The position numbers and the translations under genes are program-made. Under the pieces are notes generated by a model, which worked only from the letters and a program-made list of their open reading frames with translations, was not told where the DNA came from and searched no databases. Below are positions 17,246 through 26,811 of a DNA stretch of 64,000 nucleotides, in pieces. Position 1 is the stretch's first letter, and the number at the start of each line of letters is the position of its first letter. The stretch is from the NCBI RefSeq assembly GCF_028683135.1, contig NZ_JAJUBB010000002.1, positions 1 to 64,000 on the forward strand, read 5' to 3'. Source of the stretch: Enterovibrio qingdaonensis. Lineage in GTDB: Bacteria > Pseudomonadota > Gammaproteobacteria > Enterobacterales > Vibrionaceae.

Positions 17246-17273
17246 AAAAAGGCAGGGGTAACCCTGCCTTTTT
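17246..17273 (+). terminator. Intrinsic terminator, perfect 12-bp stem
   Basis: AAAAAGGCAGGG (17246-17257) pairs with CCCTGCCTTTTT (17262-17273) around GTAA. It separates the convergent rodA-like and RND pump genes and can work in both directions. Confidence 0.93.
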
Positions 17274-17301
17274 GCTATTCACTCATCACGGCTATTTACT
17301 A

Positions 17302-20300
17302 TCAAGCCTGCGGTTTGGGTTGCTCATCCAAGTCGCCATGCAAGACCTCTTCTTCTTCCTCATCCATATCCCCTTCATGCAAGCGGTGAGCACCTGCAAT
17401 AAAGGTATAGAGAACCGGTAAGACAAACAGTGTAAACAAGGTGCCCACGGCAAGGCCTGCGACAATTACCAAGCCAATGTTGTAGCGCGAAGCCGCACCT
17501 GCACCCGATGCAAACAGAAGTGGAATCAAACCAGCGATCATCGCTGACGTTGTCATCAAGATTGGGCGTAAGCGGACCGTGGCTGCTTCTACAATCGCTT
17601 CTTGTTTTGATGCCCCTTTATGGATTTGCTCTTCTTTTGCCACCTCACACATCAAGATACCGTGTTTGGTGATAAGTCCGACAAGCGTGATCAACCCAAC
17701 TTGCGAGTAGATATTCAGCGATGTTTCACCAGAGATATGCGTCCAGCCGAGGGCAATCAGTGCTCCACTTATTGCGAGAGGGACGGTACACATAATCACG
17801 AGCGGATCACGCCAACTTTCGAACTGACTCGCCAGTACGAGGAAGATAATGGCAAGTGCCAACGCAAAGGTGACGTAAAGCGAACTGCCTTCCTCTACAA
17901 ACTGTCGTGATTCTCCGCCAAATGAATAGGTGTAGCCTTGAGGGAGGTCGGTGGTTGCTAAGCCCTCAAAGAAACTAATCGCATCACTCATTGCAACGTT
18001 AGGTGCGGGAACCGCTGAGATGCTGATGGAGTTCATTTGGTTAAAGTGAGGCAAGGTTTTTGCCTGCCCTTTTACAGAGAAGCTGACCAAACTTGAAAGC
18101 GGAATGGCTTCACCATTTTGCGCAGTGACATAGTACTTGCTGATAAGGTGAGGGTTTGCCCTATCTTCACGTATCAACTCAGGGATAACTTCATAGGAAC
18201 GGCCATCAATATTAACCCGGTTGATGTAACCACCACTCATCATGCTTCCCAATGTCTGCCCAATGGCTTGCATCGTCACACCATATGCACCTGCCGCATC
18301 ACGGTCTATGGATAGCTGCACTAAGCCTGAGTCGTACTTCAAGTCCACATCTGAGTACACAAACAATGGGCTCGCTTTTGCTTTATCTAGGATTTTGCTG
18401 CCGATGTTATAGATGGTCTCAAAATCTGCGGGACTGGTAATGATGAACTGGATAGGCAGCCCCCCAGATGCACCAGGCAGCGAAGGCATTTGATACGCCG
18501 TTGCGTTAATGCCAGGGAGTTTTTTCGCGGCTTTGTTGACGGTATCGGAGATTTGTTTTTGGCTTTCCGTACGGTCACTCCAAGGGATGAGCGGACCAAT
18601 AGCAATCCCCTGACTGCTCGTTGGCACGCCAATGAGTGCTAACGAGGCTTCTGCTTGAGGCTGCTCGCCAAGTATTTTAGAGATTAACTCCATGTTTGCC
18701 TGAATGTAGTCATTGTTAGAGGTGGAAGGCGTGTTGCCGATCACCACCACCACGCCCTGATCTTCATCCGGTGCCAATTGTGACGGGATGAAACTGAAAA
18801 GGACGGGGAGAGAAACGAGCACAATCAGTGCAAATAACACCACGGTTTTTTTGTGGTCCAGAACGGCATGGAGGGCGCGTTCATATTTGTTGGTCAATCC
18901 AGAAAGTGTACGTTCAACCGTTTCTTCAAACTTGTCAGGTTTGGTGTGGGGCTTGAGCATTTTCGAACACATCATGGGTGACAAGGTGAGGGCCACGAAA
19001 CCCGAAATAAATACCGAGCCAGCTAATGTGAGTGCAAACTCCTTAAACAGTGAACCTGTTATCCCGCCCATCAGTGCAATTGGTGCGTAAACAGCGGCGA
19101 GTGTAATGGTCATCGAGATCACCGGCACGGCAATTTCTCGGGTGGCATCAATCGCGGCCTTGAAAGGTTTTACCCCCATTTTAATGTGTCGGTCGACATT
19201 CTCCACCACCACGATTGCGTCATCTACCACAAGCCCGATAGCAAGAACCATGGCAAGTAGCGTCATCAGGTTGAGCGTAAAGCCAAACCCCTGCATGACG
19301 AACATAACGCCGATTAACGAGAGCGGAATGGTGACGATGGGGATAACGACGGCACGGAATGAACCGAGGAAAAGCAGGATAACCACAATAACGATCACGG
19401 CTGCTTCCACAATCGTTTTTATAACCTCATCGATAGAGTCTGTAATGGCTTCGGTAGAGTCATAAAGGACAGAGGCTTCGATGTTAGAGGGCAGATTTCG
19501 ATGAATAGAATCAAATTGGACGCGAATGCCAGCGGCAACGTCTAGAGGGTTCGCAGTTGGTGTGGCGTTAATACCAACAATAACGGCTTCACGCCCATTC
19601 GCCAACGCGCGAGTACTGTCAGAACTTTTGCTCATGTTGACTTCCGCAACATCACGCAAATGAACAACCTGACCACCTTGGCTTTTGATGACGAGATTTT
19701 TTAACCCTTCAACGGTATCAACTTGACTGTCGATGGTACTGTTCAAAATGGTGAGATAACTATTGAACTGACCGACTGCAGATTGGTAGTTGTTTTGTTG
19801 AAGTATATTGATGAGCTGGCTAGTGGAGAGGTTGTATTGCCCTAACTTCTCTGGGTCTGGCCAGATCCGCAATGCGAAAGGAGCACCGCCCATCATGACG
19901 ATATTCGATACGCCATTGACCGTTGATAGTTGTGGATTCACAACACGTTCCAGATAGTCGGCTATCTGACTGGAATTCAACTCACCACTGAAAAACGAAA
20001 TGTACATGATGGAAGTGGTCGAACCCGTTGAAGACGTCACGGACGGATCATAGGCTTCTTTCGGGAGCTGGTTAGCAACGGAGTTTATCTGCGATAGTAC
20101 ATTTGCCAGTGCTTCTTCAGGGTTGGTGTTTAGCAGCATGTTGAGCACAATACTGGATGCGCCCAATTGGCTGGAGGACGTCATAAAGTCGAGGTTGTCG
20201 ACCTGAGAGAGTGCTTGCTCCAAAGGCTGAGTAATAAACCCCTCGACCAATTCTGCATCGGCACCTGGGTAAGCTGTCCCGACAGTAATGACCGTGTTAG

Positions 20301-20421
20301 TCATATCGGGATACTGACGGACCTGAAGGTCTTTTAACGCGTTAAGTCCTAGCAGCAAAAGCAATATGCTGAGTGAAGCCGCCATCACGGGGCGGTATAT
20401 GAAAATATCGGTAAATTTCAT
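17302..20421 (-). CDS. RND multidrug efflux pump, inner-membrane subunit
   Basis: A 1039-residue HAE-1 family resistance-nodulation-division exporter (AcrB-like), which uses the proton gradient to expel drugs or lipophilic compounds from the periplasm. It starts with the first helix (FIYRPVMAASLSILLLLLG), has two large periplasmic loops and twelve helices. The proton-relay Asp pair is in GLVVDDAIVVVENVDRH and the conserved Lys in GLITKHGILMCEVAKEE. It ends with an unusual acidic tail (DEEEEEVLHGDLDE). The adaptor gene lies 11 bases upstream on the same strand. No outer-membrane TolC-type gene is present, so a shared TolC is expected. Substrates cannot be read. Confidence 0.95.
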   Translation of the reverse strand: MKFTDIFIYRPVMAASLSILLLLLGLNALKDLQVRQYPDMTNTVITVGTAYPGADAELVEGFITQPLEQALSQVDNLDFMTSSSQLGASSIVLNMLLNTNPEEALANVLSQINSVANQLPKEAYDPSVTSSTGSTTSIMYISFFSGELNSSQIADYLERVVNPQLSTVNGVSNIVMMGGAPFALRIWPDPEKLGQYNLSTSQLINILQQNNYQSAVGQFNSYLTILNSTIDSQVDTVEGLKNLVIKSQGGQVVHLRDVAEVNMSKSSDSTRALANGREAVIVGINATPTANPLDVAAGIRVQFDSIHRNLPSNIEASVLYDSTEAITDSIDEVIKTIVEAAVIVIVVILLFLGSFRAVVIPIVTIPLSLIGVMFVMQGFGFTLNLMTLLAMVLAIGLVVDDAIVVVENVDRHIKMGVKPFKAAIDATREIAVPVISMTITLAAVYAPIALMGGITGSLFKEFALTLAGSVFISGFVALTLSPMMCSKMLKPHTKPDKFEETVERTLSGLTNKYERALHAVLDHKKTVVLFALIVLVSLPVLFSFIPSQLAPDEDQGVVVVIGNTPSTSNNDYIQANMELISKILGEQPQAEASLALIGVPTSSQGIAIGPLIPWSDRTESQKQISDTVNKAAKKLPGINATAYQMPSLPGASGGLPIQFIITSPADFETIYNIGSKILDKAKASPLFVYSDVDLKYDSGLVQLSIDRDAAGAYGVTMQAIGQTLGSMMSGGYINRVNIDGRSYEVIPELIREDRANPHLISKYYVTAQNGEAIPLSSLVSFSVKGQAKTLPHFNQMNSISISAVPAPNVAMSDAISFFEGLATTDLPQGYTYSFGGESRQFVEEGSSLYVTFALALAIIFLVLASQFESWRDPLVIMCTVPLAISGALIALGWTHISGETSLNIYSQVGLITLVGLITKHGILMCEVAKEEQIHKGASKQEAIVEAATVRLRPILMTTSAMIAGLIPLLFASGAGAASRYNIGLVIVAGLAVGTLFTLFVLPVLYTFIAGAHRLHEGDMDEEEEEVLHGDLDEQPKPQA

Positions 20422-20432
20422 TCCCGTGCTCC

Positions 20433-21536
20433 TTACAGTTGCGGCATTTTGTCAGGCACGGAAATTGGATTGGGAACAATGTCGACCTTGGTGTTGTTGC
20501 CCAAGTTTAAGATCCCAGTCGTCACGACCTCTTCATCAAATTTCAGTTCGCCGGAGATCAGCGCGTTATTACCGTTTCTTTCTAGTACATCAATCGTGAC
20601 TTGCTTGACACGAGAGTCATCCCCATCTTTCTGAACGACGAAGATGGAGTTGCCGTAGAGGGCAAAAACAATCGCTGTTTGAGGTACGACAAACTGTTTG
20701 TCTAAATTCGTGAGCGCAATGTTTACGTCTGCAAACATGCCTCCGCGTAAGGAGCCATCATCGTTGGGCAGTTCGGCCTGTACCGTCACCAACCCGGTTT
20801 GGTTATTAACGACGGGCTCAATGGCGTTGATCGTGCCTTTGTATTCGCGACCAGGATATGCCTCGACGGTCAGCGAAATCGGCTGATTAATGGATATGTT
20901 GCCAATTTCTGCTTGCGGAACGCTAAAACGAACACGCATTGAAGATAGGTCGTCAAGACGAACAATATCTGTACCCGCCGAGACATACTGCCCAAGGTTT
21001 ACGTTTCGAATACCCAACTGACCATTGAACGGTGCCTTAATTTCCCGCAACGCGATAGTCGCTTGTAGGCTTTCAATATTGGCTTGTAGCGATTGATATT
21101 TTGATTGTGCGGTTTCAAGGCTTTGCTCTGACACCGAGCGTTCTTTGTAAAGCTTTTGAAGCCTCAAATAGTCATCGCGAACAGAGGGTAATTGCACTTG
21201 CTGTGCTTTGAGATCGGCTTGCTGGACAGAAGAATCAAGGCTGATAAGCACGGTGCCTGATTCGACGGACGCGCCGTTATCAAAATTGATGGCAGTGACG
21301 ATGCCAGAAACCTCATTTGAAACGTCGACCCCTTGATTCGGCTCGATAAATCCGATCGCTTTAATGCCCCTAGGCCAGACTGTCGGAGCGAGCTTTTCAA
21401 CGGATACGGGATAAACTGGTTCTGGGAGGTTAGCCAATGCATTTTCGATTTTGTTGTTAACGAAGAGGTTAAAGCCAATCACAGTGCCAAAAGCGAGCAC
21501 GGCGACCACTATCATCCCTAATACCCATCTATTCAT
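20433..21536 (-). CDS. RND efflux periplasmic adaptor subunit
   Basis: A 367-residue membrane fusion protein that partners the RND pump downstream. An N-terminal signal anchor (VLGMIVVAVLAFGTVIGFNLF) leads to a lipoyl half-domain (NEVSGIVTAINFDNGASVES), a coiled-coil hairpin of about 70 residues (QQADLKAQQVQ to SLQATIALRE), the second lipoyl half (KAPFNGQLGIRNVNLGQYV), then beta-barrel and membrane-proximal domains with NNQTGLVTVQAELPN and RGGMFADVNI. The pair forms a two-gene operon. No regulator of TetR or LysR type lies next to it. Confidence 0.93.
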   Translation of the reverse strand: MNRWVLGMIVVAVLAFGTVIGFNLFVNNKIENALANLPEPVYPVSVEKLAPTVWPRGIKAIGFIEPNQGVDVSNEVSGIVTAINFDNGASVESGTVLISLDSSVQQADLKAQQVQLPSVRDDYLRLQKLYKERSVSEQSLETAQSKYQSLQANIESLQATIALREIKAPFNGQLGIRNVNLGQYVSAGTDIVRLDDLSSMRVRFSVPQAEIGNISINQPISLTVEAYPGREYKGTINAIEPVVNNQTGLVTVQAELPNDDGSLRGGMFADVNIALTNLDKQFVVPQTAIVFALYGNSIFVVQKDGDDSRVKQVTIDVLERNGNNALISGELKFDEEVVTTGILNLGNNTKVDIVPNPISVPDKMPQL

Positions 21537-21810
21537 TTGGTGTTACTCCAAGTGCTGTATTTGGTAAACGTTTTAAACTTTGAACGTTGGAAGATCGCGG
21601 AGTAAAGCGCGTGGCATGTGAGTGATGATTGAGATGCGACAGCAAGATTCGCAAATAATAAACGTGTTTCATATTCACTCGCTTTATGCCTTTTGTTCAC
21701 CAAGAAGTATAAGCAAGGGTTCAGCGCGTTGTGTTTCCAACTTGGGACGATCTGAAGAAAGTACAAAATAAGGTGTTGTTTTATCGGGTAGGATCTTGAA
21801 CACAGATACC

Positions 21811-21835
21811 AAAAAAGGAGGCAAATCGCCTCCTT
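21811..21835 (-). terminator. Intrinsic terminator for the betaine-binding gene
   Basis: On the minus strand the arms are AAGGAGGC (21835-21828) and GCCTCCTT (21822-21815) around a 5-base loop, followed by a run of T (complement of AAAAAA at 21811-21816). It lies 18 bases after the stop of the leftward ProX-like gene. The remaining 270 bases up to the adaptor gene at 21536 show nothing else recognisable. Confidence 0.85.
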
Positions 21836-21852
21836 AAGACAGGTTGTAAACG

Positions 21853-22842
21853 TTAGAGTGCCTGTTTGACTTTATCTGCAACCTCTGCGGGCACCCATTT
21901 TGTCCAAACATGGGGGTAGGATTCTAAAAACTCGAAGGCAGCAAATTCGCCGTCAGCCTGATTTTCTTCCATCCATGCCATCATGGCACTCATATCTGCA
22001 TTGGAATACGAACGATTACTAATGAAGGCATAGGCCTCTGGCGATTCCTTGGCGAAGGTTTCAGTTGTAATGGTATTCACCGCAGAGGGTGGATAGGCGG
22101 TGATCTTCGGATTTGTACAGTCGGGCTGCGTAATACATTGTTCATAGTGAGTAGGATCGGCTTTTACGCCAAAATCGACTTTCACCATTTCATAGCGGCC
22201 TAAGACCGGTGTCGGAGACCAATAATACCCAAACCAAGGTTGTTTGCGGTCATAAGCGCGTGCAATTGAACCCGCTAAAGCGGCACCTGAACCGGGATCT
22301 ATTTGTTCAAAGCCTGCGCTCTCTAGTGCTAATGCATCAAAAAGATGCCCTGCGGTGATCTGACATGTCCACCCAGCCGGACAACTCATAAAGCCGGATT
22401 TAGTGTCATCTTCTGGATGAGGAAATAGGTTTGCGTTAGCCTTTATGCCTTCAATCGTTGCCAACTGAGGGTATTGTTCCACCATGTATTTAGGAACCCA
22501 AAACCCTTCTTCGCCGCCTTCACTGAAGGCTTTCCCCGCAAAACGCAGCTTGCCTTCATTCACGCCTTTTTCAAGCATCTCTTTATGAGAGTTACTCCAA
22601 AATTCAGGTGCAATGTCGGGCTCGCCTTTTTCTGACATAGAAATACCCGTGGGCATGGTATCTCCTGGCACGAGCTCAGCATTGCAGCCATATCCGTTTT
22701 CAAGGATGAACTGATCAACGTGAGCCATTAACGTTGCCGAATTCCAGTTCATATCAGCGATTGTTACATCGCCACATTCATTGGCAGAAGCGAAGAAAGG
22801 AGAGAGGGCGATTAAAGGCAGCGAGAAATAGCGAACATGCAT
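21853..22842 (-). CDS. Glycine betaine/proline-type ABC binding protein
   Basis: A 329-residue periplasmic solute-binding protein of the OpuAC/ProX class for quaternary ammonium compounds. A signal peptide (VRYFSLPLIALSPFFASA) precedes the mature part. Family features are DMNWNSATLMAHVDQFIL, a PEFWSNSHKEML segment, several exposed Trp residues that could form an aromatic cage (W48-region, FWVPKY, QPWFGYYWSP) and paired Cys (CPAGWTC; CITQPDC). I chose ATG 22842, which has GGAG nine bases upstream; the frame runs on to a TTG at 22866. No permease or ATPase of the Opu type is adjacent, so it is an orphan binding protein or works with a distant transporter. Confidence 0.85.
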   Translation of the reverse strand: MHVRYFSLPLIALSPFFASANECGDVTIADMNWNSATLMAHVDQFILENGYGCNAELVPGDTMPTGISMSEKGEPDIAPEFWSNSHKEMLEKGVNEGKLRFAGKAFSEGGEEGFWVPKYMVEQYPQLATIEGIKANANLFPHPEDDTKSGFMSCPAGWTCQITAGHLFDALALESAGFEQIDPGSGAALAGSIARAYDRKQPWFGYYWSPTPVLGRYEMVKVDFGVKADPTHYEQCITQPDCTNPKITAYPPSAVNTITTETFAKESPEAYAFISNRSYSNADMSAMMAWMEENQADGEFAAFEFLESYPHVWTKWVPAEVADKVKQAL

Positions 22843-23109
22843 GATGTAAGTCTCCAGTTTGGACAAGGGACATTTTTTGTTATTTGCGATAGCAAGTGTC
22901 TAATGTAACAAACCCGATGTAAGAATTGTTGCGCATTTGCTGCTAAATGTGATGAAAATTACGGGAAATCCGTACTTATTAGTATGTTGCTTACTTATTG
23001 ACGACATGGCGTATTGATCCGTCTCTCACTAGAGATCATGCGCTTTGCTTAATGTTAATGCCATGTTATAGGCTTAGTTTGTTTAGAGGTGTAAGGGAAT
23101 TCACTAATT

Positions 23110-24222
23110 ATGCAATCTGGTAATGGCGCAAATAACTCAGGGTTTCCTTTTGTTCGATTCGACAATGTTCAGAAAAGTTATGATGGCAGATCTTTGGTGG
23201 TCAAAGGATTTGAAATGGACATTGACCAAGGGGAGTTCATCACTCTTTTAGGACCGTCAGGATCGGGTAAGTCGACAGTACTCATGATGATGGCTGGGTT
23301 TGAGCAGCCCACCCACGGGGATATCTATCTCAACGGAAATCCCATAAAAACGCTGCCTCCACACAAGCGTGGTATTGGATTGGTTTTCCAAAACTATGCA
23401 CTTTTCCCGCATATGACGGTTGAAGAAAATCTCGCATTCCCGTTACACGTTCGTAACCTATCCAAGTCTGAAGTCGAAGATAAAGTAAAACGTGCGCTTG
23501 ATATGGTGCGTTTGTCTGATTTCGGGCATCGACGTCCTGCTCACCTTTCTGGTGGTCAACAACAGCGTGTTGCTGTAGCTCGTGCCTTGGTATTCGAGCC
23601 CGAACTGGTGTTAATGGATGAGCCGTTAGGTGCACTAGACAAAAATCTGCGAGAAGAAATGCAGTATGAGATCAAGCATATACAGGAAGATCTCGGTGTT
23701 ACTATGATTTACGTAACGCATGACCAATCAGAAGCACTCACCATGTCAGATCGTATTGCGGTGTTTAACGACGGCATTGTTCAGCAACTGGCGACACCAG
23801 AGGAGCTTTATGAGCGTCCTGTGAACGCATTCGTCGCCCAATTTATTGGTGAGAACAACCGTCTTAAAGGCGATGTCATTTCTCTGGATAGTCACCGCTG
23901 TCAGGTCAAAGTTCCAAATGGCGACGTCATTACAGCAAAACCCATCGCGGTCGGAAAAGAGGGCGAAATATCAACACTTTCTTTGCGCCCCGAGCGAATC
24001 ATCATCAATCCGTCTAACGGTACGCTGCCCAATATATTTGACGCTAAAGTAGAAGAGGTAATCTATCTTGGTGATCACTTAAGAACACGTGTAAAAGTGT
24101 GTGAAAGCGATGAGTTCATAATAAAAACGCCGAATGCTGAAGGGCATCCAAATTTACGTCGTGGCGACATGATTCGGATCGGCTGGTCAGAAGAAGATTG
24201 CCGAGCATTAGATGCCTCATAA
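23110..24222 (+). CDS. potA: PotA-like ABC transporter ATP-binding protein
   Basis: A 370-residue importer ATPase of the spermidine/putrescine (PotA) type. Walker A is GPSGSGKST, the Q-loop is FQNYALFPHMTVEENLAFPL, the signature is LSGGQQQRVAVARAL, Walker B is LVLMDEPLGALD, and the H-loop is YVTHDQSEALTMSD. The C-terminal regulatory TOBE-like region (IGENNRLKGDVI, SLRPERIIINP, YLGDHLRTRVKV) is complete. It is the first of four genes (ATPase, binding protein, two permeases); a 169-base gap with no terminator separates it from the next. The substrate is probably a polyamine or related cation, by family. Confidence 0.9.
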   Translation: MQSGNGANNSGFPFVRFDNVQKSYDGRSLVVKGFEMDIDQGEFITLLGPSGSGKSTVLMMMAGFEQPTHGDIYLNGNPIKTLPPHKRGIGLVFQNYALFPHMTVEENLAFPLHVRNLSKSEVEDKVKRALDMVRLSDFGHRRPAHLSGGQQQRVAVARALVFEPELVLMDEPLGALDKNLREEMQYEIKHIQEDLGVTMIYVTHDQSEALTMSDRIAVFNDGIVQQLATPEELYERPVNAFVAQFIGENNRLKGDVISLDSHRCQVKVPNGDVITAKPIAVGKEGEISTLSLRPERIIINPSNGTLPNIFDAKVEEVIYLGDHLRTRVKVCESDEFIIKTPNAEGHPNLRRGDMIRIGWSEEDCRALDAS

Positions 24223-24391
24223 GCATCGACCATAACCCATTGGCTGAGTGTCGCATTGGAAGTTGCGTACTGTCAGTAAAAGTACTGAATATGGATTGCG
24301 ATGAACGCAGTAGTTCTGTGCCGACGTATCGTGCAGAAGTGGATTCCTGTCCTGCTCAGGCTGAACAAGCGAAAGACTTGAGGAGAATACA

Positions 24392-25477
24392 ATGAAGAAA
24401 CTAGCGTTACATGCAGCAATCCTAGCAGGATGCGCAGGCTTGGCGACCAATGCTGTTGCTGACGAAACGTTGAATGTCGTGTCTTGGGGCGGCGCATACA
24501 CGGAAAGCCAAACCAAGGCTTATCATGAACCTTGGACTGAAAAAACGGGTGTGAAGGTCGTCAACATCGACAAATCTTCAAATGCGCTGTCTGGTCTTCG
24601 TGCACAGGTTGAGTCAGACAATGTCACGTGGGATTTGGTTGATATTTTACCGTCTGACGCGATAGTTGCATGTGACGAAGGGTTGGCTGAGCCACTTGAC
24701 CATGACCTGTTGCTTGCTGCGGCTCCTGATGGTACGCCAGCAACAAAAGACTTTTTGGCCGGCTCTTTGACCGAGTGTTTTGTACCTTCCATCGTTTATT
24801 CCAACATCATTGCGTACAACACAGAGTTATTTGGCGGTAAGAAGCCGACGAAAATTGATGATGTGTTTGATCTGAAAAACTTCCCAGGCAAACGTGCACT
24901 GCAGAAAAAACCGATCAATAACCTTGAGTGGGCATTGGTTGCTGACGGTGTTCCAGCGGAAGAAGTGTACGAAGTGCTTTCAACTGAAGAAGGTGTAACA
25001 CGTGCATTTAAAAAGCTCGATACCATCAAGGATTCTGTGATTTGGTGGGAAGAAGGTGCTCAGCCGCCGCAACTTCTAGCCGACAAAGAAGTCGCGTTTG
25101 CGTCAGCATATAACGGCCGTATTTTTAATGCTGCGGTGAACGAGAATCAGCCATTTGACATCATTTGGGACGGACAGGTATTCGAACTTGATGGTTGGGT
25201 GGTACCAAAAGGTAAATTGGACAAGGTTAAAGAATACCTGCGATTTGCTACCGACTCTCAACGCCTTGCAGATCAAGCGAAGTACATTTCGTATGGTCCT
25301 GCGCGTAACTCTTCAGCGGGCATGGTCAGTAAGCATGCAGTAACCGGTATCGATATGAAGCCGCACATGCCAACTTATGGGCCTAACTTCGTGACTGCTA
25401 TTCCAAAAGACGATGAGTTTTGGGCGGATAACGGTGATGAATTGGCGCAGCGTTTTAATGCTTGGTTAGCGCAATAA
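24392..25477 (+). CDS. potD: PotD-like periplasmic binding protein
   Basis: A 361-residue solute-binding protein of the polyamine/opine class. The signal peptide (KLALHAAILAGCAGLATNAVA) is followed by the class hallmark LNVVSWGGAYTESQTKAYHEPW. Later parts show DLVDILPSDAIVACDEGLAEPLD, PSIVYSNIIAYN, and SAYNGRIFNAAVNENQPFDIIWDGQ. Acidic and aromatic residues suited to bind amines are present, but the exact ligand is uncertain. AGGAG precedes the ATG. A strong hairpin terminator directly after it probably makes binding protein more abundant than the permeases downstream. Confidence 0.88.
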   Translation: MKKLALHAAILAGCAGLATNAVADETLNVVSWGGAYTESQTKAYHEPWTEKTGVKVVNIDKSSNALSGLRAQVESDNVTWDLVDILPSDAIVACDEGLAEPLDHDLLLAAAPDGTPATKDFLAGSLTECFVPSIVYSNIIAYNTELFGGKKPTKIDDVFDLKNFPGKRALQKKPINNLEWALVADGVPAEEVYEVLSTEEGVTRAFKKLDTIKDSVIWWEEGAQPPQLLADKEVAFASAYNGRIFNAAVNENQPFDIIWDGQVFELDGWVVPKGKLDKVKEYLRFATDSQRLADQAKYISYGPARNSSAGMVSKHAVTGIDMKPHMPTYGPNFVTAIPKDDEFWADNGDELAQRFNAWLAQ

Positions 25478-25490
25478 TTGCGAGTAGTAG

Positions 25491-25518
25491 TGACGGGCAG
25501 TAGATGCCCGTCATTTTT
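25491..25518 (+). terminator. Intra-operon terminator after binding protein
   Basis: TGACGGGCA (25491-25499) pairs with TGCCCGTCA (25505-25513) around GTAGA, followed by TTTTT. It is a full intrinsic terminator by form but lies between two genes of the same transporter, so partial read-through is expected. The permease gene follows after 26 bases. Confidence 0.88.
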
Positions 25519-25544
25519 CGTTCTTGTAAGAAGTGGGAGGTCTG

Positions 25545-26801
25545 GTGCAGGGAAGTCCAGCCAATGATATTAAGACCGCAGATGGTGTCTCTCTTCGAGT
25601 TAGCCAACAGCGCTCAATTCGTAGAAACAAGATAAAAGCCTTTCTTCTTGTTGCGCCTCTTTTAGCTTTTCTGCTTGTAGCATTTGTTCTGCCCATCGTG
25701 GACATGTTACAGCGAAGCGTCGAAAACCCTGAAGTCTCAACGTATCTCCCCAAAACTGCAGCGGCTTTAGAAGACTGGGACGGTCAACAGCTACCTGATG
25801 AAGCGGTTTACGCAGCATTGGTAGAAGACCTTCAAGTCGGTGCCAAAGCACGTAATATCGGTAAAGTTGCGTCCCGTCTGAATTACGAGAAGTCGGGTAT
25901 GCGCTCCTTGGTGATGAAATCCGCACGTAAGTCGAAGCGCATAGAAGAGGGGCCATACAAAGCCCAAATTGAAAAAATGGATAAGCGATGGAAAGACATC
26001 AGCGTCTGGAAGTTGATTAAGCGCGAATCGTCACCCTATACACTTTCTTATTACCTAAATGCTGTCGACCATCGTTTTGATGATGACGGCAACATCGTCG
26101 CCCAACCGGAACATTTACAAATCTACAACGGCCTGTTCTGGCGAACGCTCTACATGAGTGTTGCGATAACGTTTCTTTGCCTGCTTCTCGGCTATCCAGT
26201 TGCGTATTTACTTGCAAACCTTCCGTTGAAACATGCCAATGTCCTGATGATTTTCGTGCTTTTGCCATTTTGGACATCCTTGTTAGTAAGAACGGCTACT
26301 TGGATAGCCATCCTACAGCAGCAAGGCGTATTAAATGACATGATGGTGGGTATGGGATTTTTGGACGATCAAAATCGCATACAGATGATCTACAACCAAA
26401 CAGGGACATTGATTGCGATGACCCACATCTTGCTGCCGTTCATGATTCTGCCGCTCTATTCGGTCATGAAGACCATCTCGCCCAGTTACGTGAGAGCAGC
26501 GCGTTCAATGGGTGCCACGCAGTTTATGGCTTTCAGGCGAGTGTATTTTCCACAAACCCTACCTGGGATTGGCGCAGGTTCAATATTGGTTTTCATACTC
26601 GCTATCGGTTACTACATCACACCTGCGTTAGTCGGCGGACAGAACGGGACGTTCATCACTAACTTCATTGCCTACCACATGCAAACCTCTTTGAACTGGG
26701 GTCTTGCAGCCGCAATTGCTTCAATCTTGCTGGTGGTCGTTATCGTTATGTATTGGCTCTACAACCGATTGATTGGTGTAGATAACGTGAAGTTGGGATA
26801 G
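25545..26801 (+). CDS. potB: PotB-like ABC transporter permease
   Basis: A roughly 418-residue inner-membrane permease of the spermidine/putrescine type. It is longer than E. coli PotB because of a soluble insert of about 170 residues between helix 1 (AFLLVAPLLAFLLVAFVLPIVDML) and helix 2; that long-insert form is common among polyamine-like importers of marine bacteria. The coupling EAA-like motif is YVRAARSMGATQFMAFRRVYFPQTLPGI. The start is uncertain: GTG 25545 has GGGAGG just upstream, and an in-frame GTG at 25533 is possible. It is followed by the second permease after 10 bases. Confidence 0.88.
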   Translation: MQGSPANDIKTADGVSLRVSQQRSIRRNKIKAFLLVAPLLAFLLVAFVLPIVDMLQRSVENPEVSTYLPKTAAALEDWDGQQLPDEAVYAALVEDLQVGAKARNIGKVASRLNYEKSGMRSLVMKSARKSKRIEEGPYKAQIEKMDKRWKDISVWKLIKRESSPYTLSYYLNAVDHRFDDDGNIVAQPEHLQIYNGLFWRTLYMSVAITFLCLLLGYPVAYLLANLPLKHANVLMIFVLLPFWTSLLVRTATWIAILQQQGVLNDMMVGMGFLDDQNRIQMIYNQTGTLIAMTHILLPFMILPLYSVMKTISPSYVRAARSMGATQFMAFRRVYFPQTLPGIGAGSILVFILAIGYYITPALVGGQNGTFITNFIAYHMQTSLNWGLAAAIASILLVVVIVMYWLYNRLIGVDNVKLG

Positions 26802-26811
26802 GAGAAATACC

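Noticed and set aside
21537-21810. Short frames between the RND adaptor and the terminator
   Set aside because: The frame at 21533-21766 overlaps the adaptor start region, has no ribosome site and shows no recognisable protein pattern.
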